Assembly: GCA_051294375.1 (NCBI GenBank)
Contig: CM119271.1
Coordinates: 13,826,372 to 13,890,371, forward strand
Direction: 5' to 3'
Length of the DNA: 64,000 nt
Source of the DNA: Paraspadella gotoi
Lineage: Eukaryota; Chaetognatha
In this document: in pieces, positions 13,001 through 29,247 of the stretch
How positions within the stretch are numbered: position 1 is the stretch's first letter
How the letters are laid out: each line of letters starts with the position of its first letter
Translations under genes and position numbers: made by a program
The notes under the pieces: model-generated
Database searches by the model: none
What the model saw: only the letters and a program-made list of their open reading frames with translations
What the model was told of the DNA's origin: nothing

Positions 13001-15155
13001 TTGGTTTCTTATTACTTATAAATTGATGACCAATATCTAACCATCTCGTATTTTAAAATGGCAGAATCGCTTGGAGTCGAATTTGCTTGCGATAAATGCG
13101 ACGCGACTTTCGACCGAAAGGAGAGACTCGATCGACATCTTAAAACGCACGAACCGGATCGACCGTTTCAGTGCATTCTTTGTCCCTTTTCCTGCAAGGT
13201 AATGTTAATAAATTATAACTTATTGATTAGACTGTCTCTTATGTCATTTTGTTTTCCAGGAAAAGGCGAATTTGAAAAATCACCTCAAGCGTCACACTTC
13301 CGAGCGAGACTTCGTTTGTCGACTCTGTGGCGCCGGGTTTCAGACGAAGAAGACGCTCGAGGTACAGCGCCTTAGAAAGGTGTTAAATTTCACCTGTTAA
13401 TGATAATAATAATCACAAATGTTCCCTATTTTTAGGATCACAACACATACGTTCACTCGGATCAAAGAGATTTTACCTGCGAGGATTGTCCCCGTGCCTT
13501 TAAATCGAGCAAGGATCTGCAAAGACACGCGTGAGATTGCAATGATAATAATGAAAATGACTAATAAATGACAACTTCTTTAAATCCCGGCAGTCGTTCC
13601 GTTCACGCCAACCTCCGACCCCACATCTGCAAAGTCTGCGACAAAGCCTTCAAGCGCAAAGCCAACGTGCGTCGCCACTTATTGACTTCGCACGGAATTT
13701 CTTTACCGACGACCAGAGTGAAAAAATTCGATCGTGAGGTAAATCGATTGGTTTGGTTCGTCCCTTTGCTCAAAATTTATGGCCCAATAAAGAAATTTGA
13801 CTCGTCTCTCTAGAACGAATCCTCTGTCGGAAACTCCTCCACTTCGACCGTCGATCCGGGCGCCGTCGCCGAGAACCTTTTGGAGACTGGGCGACGAGTC
13901 TCAAAAGAAAAATTTCTACGTTCCACGCCGTCGTCGAAGCCGACGCCAAGGACGTCGACGATTGTCGCCGTGGAATCGTCGGCAGAATCTTCTTTCAACG
14001 CATCTCGAGACTCTGTTCTTCGTCGGACGCTGATTGCCGAATCGTCGGCGATTCAGGCGCCACAAAAGGCGCCGGTTTCGATGTCATCCGGTCACGTGGA
14101 CTCGTTAGTATCGGCGGCGCTACCTCCCGTTGCAAGGATGGTTCCGCCATCGACGAGGAAAATCGATTTAGCCACTTATCAACGTCAACCAGCGACTCAT
14201 AGGTCGGCATCGAAGTCAGCGCCGCAATTAGGCGCCGCGGACCCCATGACGGAAATAATAGTGACTGTAGATCCGAACGGCGCCATCATGGGCGTTGACG
14301 CCGGAAGTGAGGCCGAGTCGACGTTGCTTAGACTCGACGGTAATTATCTGATTGCGTTGGTGTTCGTTTCAAGTTAAGGTCTTCAGAGTAATAAGCCCGA
14401 CTTATGCTCAAATTAACTGTTATTTTTGCAGAATAGATATGAAATTAGTACAACCAATCAAATAAATTATCCATTCATTTAATAAGTAAGCAATCATGCC
14501 CCTAACATTGGACAGGCTTTGGTGGTTTAAAGCCTCCATCACTTACAAGATAATGACATAGAAAATCTCTGCAAGCTTTACAAATTTACCTCAACACCAT
14601 TTTTTTCCACCATTAGGACCCAACGGAGAGACGACGCTCATTCCTCTCCAACCTGAAAACTCGAGTCTTCGTTACACAGTCGAGACCGGTCAATCTCTCC
14701 ACGCCAATGTTTCCGCCCCATTAGCCACTGCTTCTCCATCGGTTGCCAATGGATTCCCAGTTTCTGAGGAATTTCGAGTTGACTATGCGGCGCCTTTAAG
14801 TCAATCCTCGGTTATTGATTCTCCTTCTGCTCCGACCGCTCGCGGTTCCCACGACTTCGTCGTTTGTCCTCGATTCTCCGATAATGCTTCGGGCGTCGCG
14901 CTCGACGCCGCCACGGAACTCTGCGTCATCGGCGACGCCTCTAGTTCTAAATCGTCGCTTCACTTCCGGTCCGGCGCCGACAACGCCGTCATGGCGCCGT
15001 CGAATGGCGATACAAACGCCGAGACGATCGTGTTGGCGGCGATGGACGACGGCGCCGGCGTCTTTGTCGAGGGAGGAAACGGCGTCGCGGATTTAAACGG
15101 CGCGCAAGAGATTTATTACGTCATTCAGTCGCAAGACGTCACTCATTTTATGTGA
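10031..15155 (+). CDS. 15-finger C2H2 zinc-finger protein
   Basis: Exons: 10031-11080, 11159-11508, 11756-11938, 12006-12153, 12228-12355, 12447-12560, 12629-12751, 12860-12966, 13065-13198, 13260-13361, 13436-13530, 13594-13738, 13814-14339, 14617-15155 (1247 residues). Exon 1 encodes an acidic, disordered N-terminus with a basic KRRRRR patch. I count about 15 C2H2-type fingers between roughly residues 390 and 860. Examples start CLSC, CPIC, CRFC, CDKC, CRIC and CKVC; the second ends in C instead of H. Many exon junctions fall inside fingers, and reading across them restores each C-x2-C...H pattern, which strongly supports the model. The C-terminal ~330 residues are Ser/Thr/Ala-rich without a known domain. 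It is presumably a nuclear DNA-binding factor; I cannot assign an orthologue or target. The start could also be the next ATG, two codons downstream. Confidence 0.82.
11519..11541 (+). repeat. (TTA/ATT)n microsatellite
   Basis: Short trinucleotide repeat in the second intron of the 15-finger gene, directly after its splice donor. Confidence 0.7.
11650..11690 (+). repeat. Octamer repeat copy 3 (intronic)
   Basis: Contains TGCTATATGCAAATAAGATT, aligned to the other copies. It lies about 70 bases before the exon at 11756. Confidence 0.4.
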
Positions 15156-15426
15156 TTTTTTTTTTTAATTCTATATTTCGCGCAAGAATCTGGGCATTGA
15201 ATATGTTCGTCTCATGTTGTTTTTTTTTTCGTTCTTTTATACGAGGAACGTGAATTGGCATTTGAAATCTTATACTTTTTTCTTTAGTTAAAAACTCATC
15301 AAACTCGAAAAGAAACCCACTATGTCTATGACGTGGAAAAAGTGAAAAAAAAGAGACGAGTGTGAAAAGGAATTTGTGAGAAAGAAAAACGTTTTGATTC
15401 GCTGCTTTGAGAGATCGAGCGACGCG

Positions 15427-16575
15427 ATGCCGCGAATCCTCTTCATTCCCGCCATTTTCTTGGCTTCGACTCTCGGTCTTTACTTTTTGGCGACTTCGCT
15501 TCCGGAGATGAAAGAGACGCCCAAAGTGGAAGAGGTCGACGCCGACGTCATCATAACTGGTGAGAGAAAAAAAGAAACGTGAAATAAAGAGAATCAAAAG
15601 AAACGGAATGAGAAACAAAACTAAAAAAATGCAATACCCATTACCCAACAACTGCATTATCCTCTCCAGATCCCGACGCAGACTCCCAGCACCCCATCTC
15701 CAGCCGCCTTCACTTCCCCACAAACCTGGACGAACTTCGCTCACTGGCCAAGTCGCTTCGCCGCTACCACGACCATAATCATCTCCGCGTTTTCATCATC
15801 TTCTCCGCCGCCTTCGTCTACAAGCAGACCTTCTCCATTCCCGGGTCGGCCTTGCTCAACATGCTGGCCGGAGCCGTTTTCGGCACGGTCATGGGTTTTC
15901 CACTAGTCTGCGTATTAACTGGTGATTTAAGATGATCCTGGCGACTCTTTAAGCATTGTTCATTTTACTAATTCTTTCCCCAGCCTTCGGCGCCACCATG
16001 GCCTACCTCATGACTCGCGCCTTTGCCGCATCCATCGTCGAGTCTTATTTCCCCGACCGCTTGGCGGCGCTGCGTCATCGCGTCGCCGAGGAACGTAAGG
16101 CCGGAAGCCTCTTCCTCTTCCTGCTCTTCGCGCGCCTATTTCCTGTCACGCCCAATTGGATGCTCAACATTGCTTCGCCGCTGGCAGGTCACTTATTGTT
16201 TCCGAGAGATCCTTTCCAAGGTCGCGGTGTTATTAAAACAGCGTCATTTAAAGAGCGTTATTTAAACAGCGTGAGGTAAACAGCGTTATTCAAACAGCGT
16301 TAGTTAAACAGCATAAGTAAAACAACTTTATATAAACAGCGTTTAAATGGACATCTCTTTTCTTAGGCGTCACTCTTGCATACTTCATCCCCACCATCGG
16401 ACTTGGCCTCGTTCCTTACAACTTCATCTGCGTCTCCACGGGTTCGATCCTCAGCGAAATCCGTTCCGTCGAGGACGTCTTCACGTGGGAAGTCATAATG
16501 CGGCTCTGCGGCGTCTCCTCTGTTGCGCTGGCGTTGGCGCTGTTTCGACGCCGCCGGAAGAAGCCCGACTTATGA
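15427..16575 (+). CDS. TMEM41A: TMEM41A-like VTT/DedA-domain membrane protein
   Basis: This is a multi-pass protein of the TMEM41/VMP1/DedA (SNARE-associated, VTT) family. Relatives TMEM41B and VMP1 are ER phospholipid scramblases; TMEM41A is less well understood. Exons: 15427-15559, 15670-15921, 15984-16187, 16367-16575 (265 residues), all junctions phase 1. Family landmarks are an N-terminal hydrophobic segment, the signature FSIPGSALLNMLAGAVFG, the FGAT...YLM segment, and RLFPVTPNWMLN. The C-terminal GLVPYNFICVSTGSIL motif matches TMEM41A better than TMEM41B. Length fits the family (about 264 in vertebrates). The start is the ATG immediately before the hydrophobic N-terminus. Intron 3 contains a short tandem repeat. 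Confidence 0.9.
16230..16345 (+). repeat. Degenerate ~16-bp tandem repeat
   Basis: About six imperfect copies of a unit like AAACAGCGTTATTT, in intron 3 of TMEM41A. Unit length drifts between about 14 and 18 bases. Confidence 0.7.
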
Positions 16576-17308
16576 TGCGTGAGCGTGACCGACTCGGGGG
16601 AGGGGAACCGATTTGTTTTTGGCTTTATATCTGTGATTCTCGTTTTGTTTTTCCTGTTGTTAAACTTTAATCCCTTTTCGATCTCAAAAGTTTGGTCGCC
16701 TTCGGTAACGTGTATGTTTTTGATTGGCGTCGATTTAAAAAAACGTGCCTCTCTTTTGTCAATTAATTTTTTTTTTTTTCGCCCGTTTTTTCGATCAAAT
16801 TCTTACCTCAAAATACGATTACTCTCGTATTATGCCATAACTAGTGTAATATGAATGGAAATCCCCAGCTGATTAGGAACATAAGGTATGGTCGCATAGC
16901 AGAAAACAGATTTAAAAAAAAACAGAGATTGCGTTCTTGTTTGCTAAATCATAAATATTCCTATACTTACATTCCTAAGAAAAAGAAAAGATGGTTCCCT
17001 TCATTTTATCTTTTCCTCATTGGCCGATTTTCTGTGATACGTCGTCATTTTCTTTATTTTTTTCTCAGCGATTGAATCATTTTCGAGTTTTACAATTTTT
17101 AAGAAGAATTAAAAAAATTGTAAAGATGTCGGGAAACAATTTATTCGATGCCGATAAAAATTGGGAAACGAACGGATAAAGTTTTGACAACCGAAAAAAA
17201 AACAAAAAACTCGATGAAAATCCACAGGGATTTTTAACCATATTTCTTTATAACGAAATAAAAAAACCCCAAATCGTCAAAATTGACGAGGACGACGACG
17301 GATCGAAG
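16576..17308. other. Intergenic/5' leader with a small uORF
   Basis: 3'UTR of TMEM41A and upstream region of the C-clamp gene. A 17-codon ATG-to-TAA frame (17126-17179, starting MSGNNLFDADK) lies 130 bases before the C-clamp start and could act as an upstream ORF if transcribed. Nothing else is supported. Confidence 0.45.
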
Positions 17309-19380
17309 ATGTGGACGCAGATGGGTCAGCTGTTCTGGGGCGCCCGATTTCCCGGTCATCATCAGGCTCAGATGCAATCGGGATCGGGCGACCCCAAATG
17401 CTTCAACCCTTTCGGCAAGATGGACATGAGCGACCCCGCCTCCCACCTCGGTCACCCCATCATGAACAAACCGGGGCCTTCCATTCCCGGGGCCACGGGC
17501 ATGATGACCCCCAAAACCGAGGCCCCTCGCAGCGCCCACAGCGGACACGGAGGCGGGCACGGCAGCGGGCACGGAGGTGGTCACAGCGGACATCACGGAG
17601 GTCACCACGGCGGCCACCACAACAACCAAAGTCACGGCGGGAGTCATCATCACAACGAGCACGGCATGAACAACGGTCCCTCACCTCCTTCCTCTTCTTC
17701 TTCGAAACATCACAAAAGCGGAGGCGGCGGCGGAGGTGGAGGCGGCGGCGACATGGGAGGCAACCAGAGTCCCAATTACGGCCACCACAACCACTCTCAT
17801 CAGGGCGGTGGCAGCGGGGGTGGAGGTGGCAATTCCTCTTCGTCCCCTTCTCATCACCATTCCAACTCCTACCTACCCACGGCCAATAGCCCTCCCTCGC
17901 TTCACAACAACATGTCCCAACAACACGGTCCTCCCCCGCCGCCTCCTCCTCCTCATCCTCCTCAAGGGGCCACGCCTCCCACCTCCTCCTCCTCATCGGC
18001 CAACCAACCGCCGAAACCCGGTCAGGAAAGACTAAAAAAGTGCAAGGCCATTTTCGGTCAGGGACAGAAGGAACTCTGGTGCAACAAGTGTCGCTGGAAG
18101 AAAAAGTGCATCAGGTTGGGATCCCCGTCGACGCCGCACGGAGCGTCCAGTTATCGAAAGAGGCCGAAACGGTGCAAGGCCGTCTTTGGTCAGGGACAGA
18201 AGGAACTTTGGTGCAACAAGTGTCGTTGCAAGAAAAAGTGCATCAGGTTAAAATAGATTTTTTTGTTTGTATCCAAAAAAAAAAGTTTTTTAGTGTGTAA
18301 TAACGAATTTTTCTTTATTGACATAGAAAGTCGGACATGTTTCGACTCTGTCTTGAGAGTCTTCATCATCATTTAAATAATTGACAATTTTTTTCTTTAA
18401 TGCTAGTTTTTAGAGAGAGAGAAAGAGAGAGAGAGAAAGAGAGAGAGAGATTCCAACAAAAAATTGAGAAAGGACAGTGGTCAGTAAGGCGTAGTAAAAT
18501 TCCTAAGTTTAACTTTAATTAAAATTCTAAAAGTGAGGAACGAACAACATTATACTTATGAACATTTATGTATAAAAAAAATTTATAATAAATTTTACAA
18601 TTTACGCAGTAGGCCATATTTATACTAGTACTAAACCAATAAATGTTAAAATTTCAAAACAGTTTTTTCTAAGATTTTTTTGCAGATTTGGATTTGTCAT
18701 AAAAAGTTGATAAAAAGAAATATAACTCTTTTTGAAAAATTTCTTCATTAAGTGGGTCAAAAATTAGAAAAAGCTATATTTTAAGCTGAAAATTAACTTT
18801 TTATATATTAAATATAGTTTTTTAAATTTTTAACCCACTTAATGAAAGAATTTTTAAAAATGAATTATATTTTCTTTTATCAACTTTTGACGAGGAATTC
18901 AAATCTGCAATAAAAATTAAAAAAAGCCTATTTTGAAATTTTTCGATTTTATAAGGATAGTACTATATATAAATATAGCCTACTGCGAAAATTAAAAAAC
19001 ATAAAATTAATTTTTTTATAAAATTAATGTTCACTGATGGTATGTTGTTCATAATTGACTTTTAGAATTTTCGTATGTAGCTTTCACTACGCCTTAGTGG
19101 TCAGTTAATAGTTAACTAAGTTATTAATTTCTTTGTTACTATTAGATTAACATTGTTTGTCCATTTTAACTCTGTTATACATTGCTAAATGTAACTATTT
19201 TCTCTGCCTCTGTTTCTCTCTCTCTTCTTTCCCTCCAATTGTTTTCACCTTTCAATTTCAACCAATTTTATCTTCTTCCTTGCCCTTACCTTCACCTGTC
19301 CTCACATCTGACCAGTGACCACTGTCCTTTCTCAAATTTTTGTTGGAATCTCCCTCTTTCCCTCTCTCTCTCTCTATTTT

Positions 19381-19411
<31 letters not shown>

Positions 19412-20926
19412 TTCTCTCTCTCTCTAAAAACTAACATTAATGAGAAAAATTGTTGATTATTTAAATGCTGATGAAGACTCTCAAGACAGTCGAAACATGT
19501 CCGACTTTCTATGTCAATAAAGAAAAATTCGTTGTTACACACTAAAAAACTGTTTTTTCCTTAAATCTAATTAATATTATTAATTTTTATTAATTTATAC
19601 TTCCCAGATTCCCGGAGACGGATCCGAAGGACGATTCCGTCGTGACCAAAAAACCCAAATCTAAGAAGAAGATTCCCGATCCGCCGACGCAGGTCCCGCC
19701 TCAGCATTACCGATACCAAAACCCACCGCCGGATATCCCGCCGATGACGCAACAGCAGCAGCAGCCTTGGTTAGAATTTTCATTAATTTTTTTACAGACA
19801 TCGAATTTTTGACGTGTTTCTTTAAAATGCATGAACTGAATTAATCTTGTAGAAGAATGAAAAGGCTTATATTATTTCTGTATTAGGTACATGTCGCCGG
19901 ATTTGCTGCAGCAGCATCAACAACAACAGCAACAGCACCGTTACCGGAACTCGATGTCGTCCGGCGAACATTCTCCCCCTTCATCTTCCTCTTCCTCCTC
20001 CGCTCCCCCGATCAACCCGCAGTACCATCGCTACTCGTCGCCGGGAAGTAAGTTACTTAGGCCTTAGGTTGTCATTTACGACCGCCTTTAAGTTACTTAG
20101 CCTTGGGTTGTCATTGACGACCAACTTTAAGTTACTTAGCCTTAGGTTGTCATTTACGACCAACTTTAAGTTACTTAGCCTTAGGTTGTCATTTAGGACC
20201 GACTTTAAGTTACTTAGCCTTAGGTTGTCATTTACGACCGACTTTAACTCATCATCTTCGATTGACATTTCCTTTTTCATAGGCCATCACATGCCGCCTT
20301 CTCCGGGCAGCGTTCCCCCGCAATTCCTGGGCCAAATGCCCCCGGGATTCGGTAGTCTCGAAGCGACGAAGGTGGGCAAGTCGCCCGTCAATCACCTCAA
20401 GCCGTCGACGTCGTCCTCTTCGTCGTCCTCGCTGCATAAGGACTCGATGCAGGGACAAAAATCCCCGCCCTTCAACCCCGAAGCTCTTTTCGACGCCAAC
20501 GCGGCGGCGCTGGCGCCTCCGCCGCCGCCGCCGGGCGCCGCCTCGGCCACTCGAAAGTGCAGGGCTCTCTACGGTTTCGAGATGAAGAACAAGTGGTGCA
20601 AACCGTGCCGGAACAAGAAGCGATGCATACAGTCAGTATCGCTAGTGGGAAATAGTTTACGTTTAGAGTTGAATGAATTAAATTTGAACAATATTTAAAT
20701 TTTAATCAGCTTCAAAACGGAAGAAAAGCCGCCGCCGCCCTTCAACCCGGAATCTCTCTTCGAGGAAGGAATTGGGAGTGCGCCGGATGGTTTACCGCCG
20801 CCGCCTCCTCCGCCCCCTGGCGCCGCTTCCGCCAGCAGGAAATGCCGGGCGCTCTACGGATTCGAGCAGAAGAGCAAGTGGTGCAAGCGCTGCCGGAACA
20901 AGAAGCGATGCATTCAGTTTATTTGA
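17309..20926 (+). CDS. Protein with four C-clamp zinc domains
   Basis: Exons: 17309-18246, 19608-19769, 19887-20047, 20283-20631, 20710-20926 (608 residues). It carries four C-clamp modules of the pattern C-x12-C-x2-C-x5-C, the zinc-bound DNA-contacting motif known from TCF/Pangolin and the ZNF395/SLC2A4RG group. Clamps 1 and 2 (about residues 244 and 288) share KCKAIFGQGQKELWCNKC-like sequence. Clamps 3 and 4 (about 513 and 582) share KCRALYGFE...KWCK. No HMG box or C2H2 finger is visible. Between them are low-complexity runs: a Gly/His-rich tract near residues 75-120, Gly, Ser and Pro runs, and polyglutamine in exons 2 and 3. In three of the four clamps the exon ends exactly after the last clamp cysteine and isoleucine. 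Intron 1 carries a large foldback element and intron 3 a minisatellite. It is probably a sequence-specific nuclear factor; the target is unknown. Confidence 0.85.
18285..19550. mobile_element. Large nested inverted-repeat (foldback) element
   Basis: The outer arms run from GTTTTTTAGTGTGTAA at 18285 to its reverse complement ending at 19550. The first ~60 bases of the two arms are almost identical. Further in, the arms remain complementary, including a GA-rich microsatellite in the left arm facing a CT-rich one in the right. The right arm holds about 230 extra bases (roughly 19095-19320). The centre is a separate hairpin (18606-18986). No transposase is encoded, so it is non-autonomous. It fills intron 1 of the C-clamp gene. 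Confidence 0.85.
18606..18986. repeat. Central AT-rich hairpin (foldback MITE-like), copy 1
   Basis: Begins GCAGTAGGCCATATTTATA and ends with its complement, TATAAATATAGCCTACTGC. Internal halves match (AAGTTGATAAAAAG facing TTTTATCAACTTTT). A diverged second copy is at 41695-42090. Confidence 0.8.
20048..20248. repeat. 39-bp minisatellite, five copies
   Basis: Five tandem units of about 39 bases built on AAGTTACTTAGCCTTAGGTT, in intron 3 of the C-clamp gene. The first unit overlaps the splice donor. Because 39 is a multiple of three, the array stays open in one frame on each strand. Confidence 0.9.
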
Positions 20927-22330
20927 GTAGGGAGGGACTCATTATCTTTCTTGACCCTTTCCGAGCGAGCCATTCTTTTTATTATTATTGAAACAGATCT
21001 CATCGTTGTTGCGAAAGCATATTGTAGACTTCGCTACATTTTTATAGTCGACACGAACTATTCTTGTATCATTTTTTTTTCGCGTGTAAATATTTCCGTC
21101 AGGAATCTTTCGTCGTTTTGAAACAATACTAAGAAGAAAAACTTTGATGTAGGTATTTTTACGGAAATGTAAGAAAAGTTTTTAAAAAATAATATCTCAA
21201 GGATGAAGTTGAAGCAAATGTCTTTTTGTCAAAATGTCCTTTTCGCCCGGGGTAACGAAAAACTGTCACCTCTGCAGTTTCCATTTTCCCACTTTTCTTT
21301 TTACTTTTGAATACGGACGACAAAAGAGGGTGCGCTTTTCTTTCGTCGCTCACCCTCTGACTTTTCTCTGCATAATTAATAGATAGCATATTTATATCGG
21401 CTCATGAAATAGATTTGCTTTCCTAATTTTTACGGATGATTCATTGTTATGTATCGATTTCTCATATTTCTCGAACGAACTACATTTGTAAAAAGAAAAA
21501 AAAACCATCAAATGCGACTTTTTTTTTCCAGTCTTCCCCGAAGTCTGCCCCGTTCCCTTGATCCCCCATTACGTTCTCAAGGCCGGCGTTTGGATGATTA
21601 GACGGACTGTAAAATAGTAATATTCCCGCGTCTTTTCTAATCCCATCATTAGCGTTTTACTATTAGAGGTGATAAAAAAAGAAAATTCCCCAGCAAATGA
21701 TATTTTTTACTCTCCATCAACCGAATACGTATTTTGAAAATCATCACCGCGAATCTCGATTGAATTTGTTGATTTGTAGATACGAGACCACGACGCTCTC
21801 CGCCGTTTTATTACTTCTCCTCTGCAACGTCACCTCTTTATTTTTAGTCGTTTTTTGGTTCGAATAAAATTAGGAACAACTATTTTTTTTAAAGAAATAT
21901 TTTATCTATGATTTCGGAAAAAAAAATTGATTGGCTTGTTAGTTTTTATTTTTTGTTAGCATAATATTTTAAAGTTATTAAATCTAAAGTAAAGTTTCCC
22001 GATGGTTCGTTTTGCAACTTCACTTCTTTGGTCGCAGCTATTTTATCCAGTTTCACCGTCTTTTGTTTTTTGGCCTCTTTTATTGTCAAAAAAAAAATCC
22101 TTTAATCACTTAGATGACAAATAAATTTAAAAAGGAAAAAAAACGATGTCTCGACTCTCGAGTTATTCTCGCTGTGTTGCGCGTTGCGCTTTTGTTTTGA
22201 TGGACATCAAAGACAAGAGACAACCATGTCTCTTAACGGAGCCAACAAACTTAAAATAAAAAATTACACTCTGGATTGAATAAGATTCACTGAGTCTGAA
22301 TTAAAACGAAAAAAAAAAAACTGGTTTAAA
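20927..22330. other. Intergenic/3'UTR; possible extra exons
   Basis: Mostly AT-rich, poly-A/T rich sequence. A GC-richer open stretch preceded by a strong polypyrimidine-AG (acceptor at about 21531) and a second short open, hydrophobic stretch (about 21780-21867) hint at alternative 3' exons of the C-clamp gene or a small gene, but the frames do not join cleanly. An AATAAA lies at 21863-21868. Confidence 0.35.
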
Positions 22331-27144
<4,814 letters not shown>

Positions 27145-27679
27145 CTTGGCTTATCGGGCGCAGCTGCGCGACATTTGAATTTTTCAAGGATTTTTTTTTT
27201 CGGATCGAATGTGTCGAATGAGATTTGTCACAATCAAAACATGACGGAGCTTCACTAAAAAAAAAAAGACAAAGTTGAAACCCCAAATGCGATATAATTT
27301 AACTGAATTAAATATTTTTTGAGAAACTGTCATTGACATTGTAATGTAATGTCTACGTTTACGTCTTCTCCTCGTTCCGAAACGACTTTATCCTCGCATC
27401 CCAACCACTGTGTCTTATTTTTTCATTCGCCATTATTTTTCAAGATTTTATCAATGGTGCCAACCGCACCATAATATATGACCAGCTTTTATTATTTTGT
27501 TCACTTCGTAGACGTAGATTCACTCGCACTCCTGAATCCCCTCCTGAAAAAAAAAAGGGAAACAAAACAACCGAAAAAAAAAAACCATTCCTCATGAATC
27601 GCAGATCTTCCTTCGCTCTCTTTGACCTTTTACCTCAAACGTTTGCTCGTTGGAACAGATTGGAGATAATCCTGTCGTC
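27145..27679. other. Intergenic, nothing coding seen
   Basis: 3'UTR of IRE1 and upstream region of the xylosyltransferase gene, with poly-A runs near 27547-27592. No gene supported. Confidence 0.6.
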
Positions 27680-29247
27680 ATGTCGCCATTGGAAACTCTG
27701 ATCAATTTCTGTCTGAACATGAAGTTGAAGCAGTTGTTCTTTTTTTTCGTCGTCGTCGGCGGCGCCATCTTTCTCTTCGATCGGTGGAAATATTCCGACG
27801 ATTTTTTGACGGAGACTGTAGAAAGCGATGGCGCCGCGTCGTCGAAGGGAAAGGACGGCGCCGGAACCGCAAGAGACAGAGACGCTCCGGCGTCTTCCGG
27901 ATCGCGCGTCGCAGCGCCAATAAATAGTTCGATGTCGATCGAGAGAAATTCCATCGACGACGACGACGAGAAACACTCGGGTCCGATACACGTGGTCATC
28001 ATTTTGAAAAATTCGGAAAACAACGCGAATCTCAAGAAAAAATTTGAAGTCACCGTCTCTTCGATATTAGAACACACCAGGTACAGGAACGAAGAGTTTG
28101 TAATAAAGATTTGAAGATTACTTGAATCACGTCGTTTACCACAGCGCATCTCTCCAATGGCACGTGTTCGGCGACGACCGCAGCCTCCAATTCGCCGGCA
28201 CTACCCTCAAACGCGAGTACTCTTCCCTTACGCACGAGCGACGCCGCATTTTCGAATCGACGGTCAAAGTCTACGACCTCCAACGGGTCGTCGACAAGAT
28301 TCGCTCAACGGTCGAGGTCTTCATGAAGTATTTTACGGGTGAGAAAGCTGAGAAGGTATGGTTATAAAACGTTTTTCTCATTGTTTGTTTAAGGAATTAA
28401 AATGTTTATTTAGGTCGTCAGGTTTATTACAAAGACGAACTGTTCTTTCTCTCGACCGGACTTCATCTCGTCCTCGATCCTTCCATCGACAGAGTCATCA
28501 TGATCGACGCCGACCTCAAATTCAAGTCGGACATCAAACATCTCTACGATCTCTTCCACGAGTAAGTTGAGACTAATTAATAATAGGCTAATTAATGACA
28601 ACCTTTGGGAACTCAAATGATTTTTTTTAAAACCAAACTCTTCTTCCCCTCCCAGCTTTTCCCCCTCCAACTTGATCGGCCTGGCCTACGAGATGCAGCC
28701 GGTATATCGCCATCTCTTTTGGAGTTACCGCGGAAAAAACAAGGGAACTTTGATCGGGGAACCCGCGGGGGAAGGGGGAAACCCCGGCTTCAACAGCGGA
28801 GTGCTGCTGATGCGACTCGACCGACTTAGGGACAGTCAGATCTACGCGCAGCTTTGTCAGGTAGGCATTAACATGGTGGCAGCGGTGAAATTAAATCCCC
28901 TTTAATGAAATTTAATAATTTTCCTTTCTTTTAATAAATAACTAAAAGCTTTCTTTTCCTTGACTTTAATGCGATTCATACTTTTCTTCTCCCAGGAATC
29001 TACGATCTCCTCGTACGTCTTCAAGTACGACTTTACCAACGCCCACCTGGGCGACCAAGACTTCTTCACCCTCGTCTCCTTCGAGCACCCCGAGCTCTAC
29101 TATCGCCTCCCTTGCTCCTGGAACCGGCAGCTGTGTCGATGGTGGGAGGACAAGGGCTACTCCGAAATTTTTTACAAATACTTCGATTGTAACGAGTCTA
29201 AGATTCACGTCTTTCACGGAAATTGCGGCTCCGCAATTCCCGCGTGA
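27680..29247 (+). CDS. XXYLT1: XXYLT1-like xyloside xylosyltransferase
   Basis: In animals XXYLT1 is an ER enzyme that adds the second xylose to O-glucose glycans on EGF repeats such as those of Notch (GT8 family, UDP-xylose donor). Exons: 27680-28080, 28145-28338, 28414-28561, 28656-28860, 28996-29247 (399 residues). A type II membrane anchor is near residues 15-30 (LKQLFFFFVVVGGAIFLF), followed by a disordered stem. Catalytic-domain landmarks are YYKDELFFLS, the DxD metal site in MIDADLKFKSD, AYEMQPVYRH, GFNSGVLLM, HLGDQDFFT and the C-terminal HGNCGSAIP. The length matches the vertebrate enzyme (about 393). Two possible starts exist, 27680 and 27719; I use the first. Confidence 0.92.

Noticed and set aside
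20053-20280. Minus-strand open frame of 75 codons with 13-residue repeats
   Set aside because: It is the shadow of a 39-bp minisatellite in an intron; no independent coding support.
27635-28149. Minus-strand open frames of 118-185 codons
   Set aside because: They overlap the well-supported xylosyltransferase exon and lack any recognised domain.
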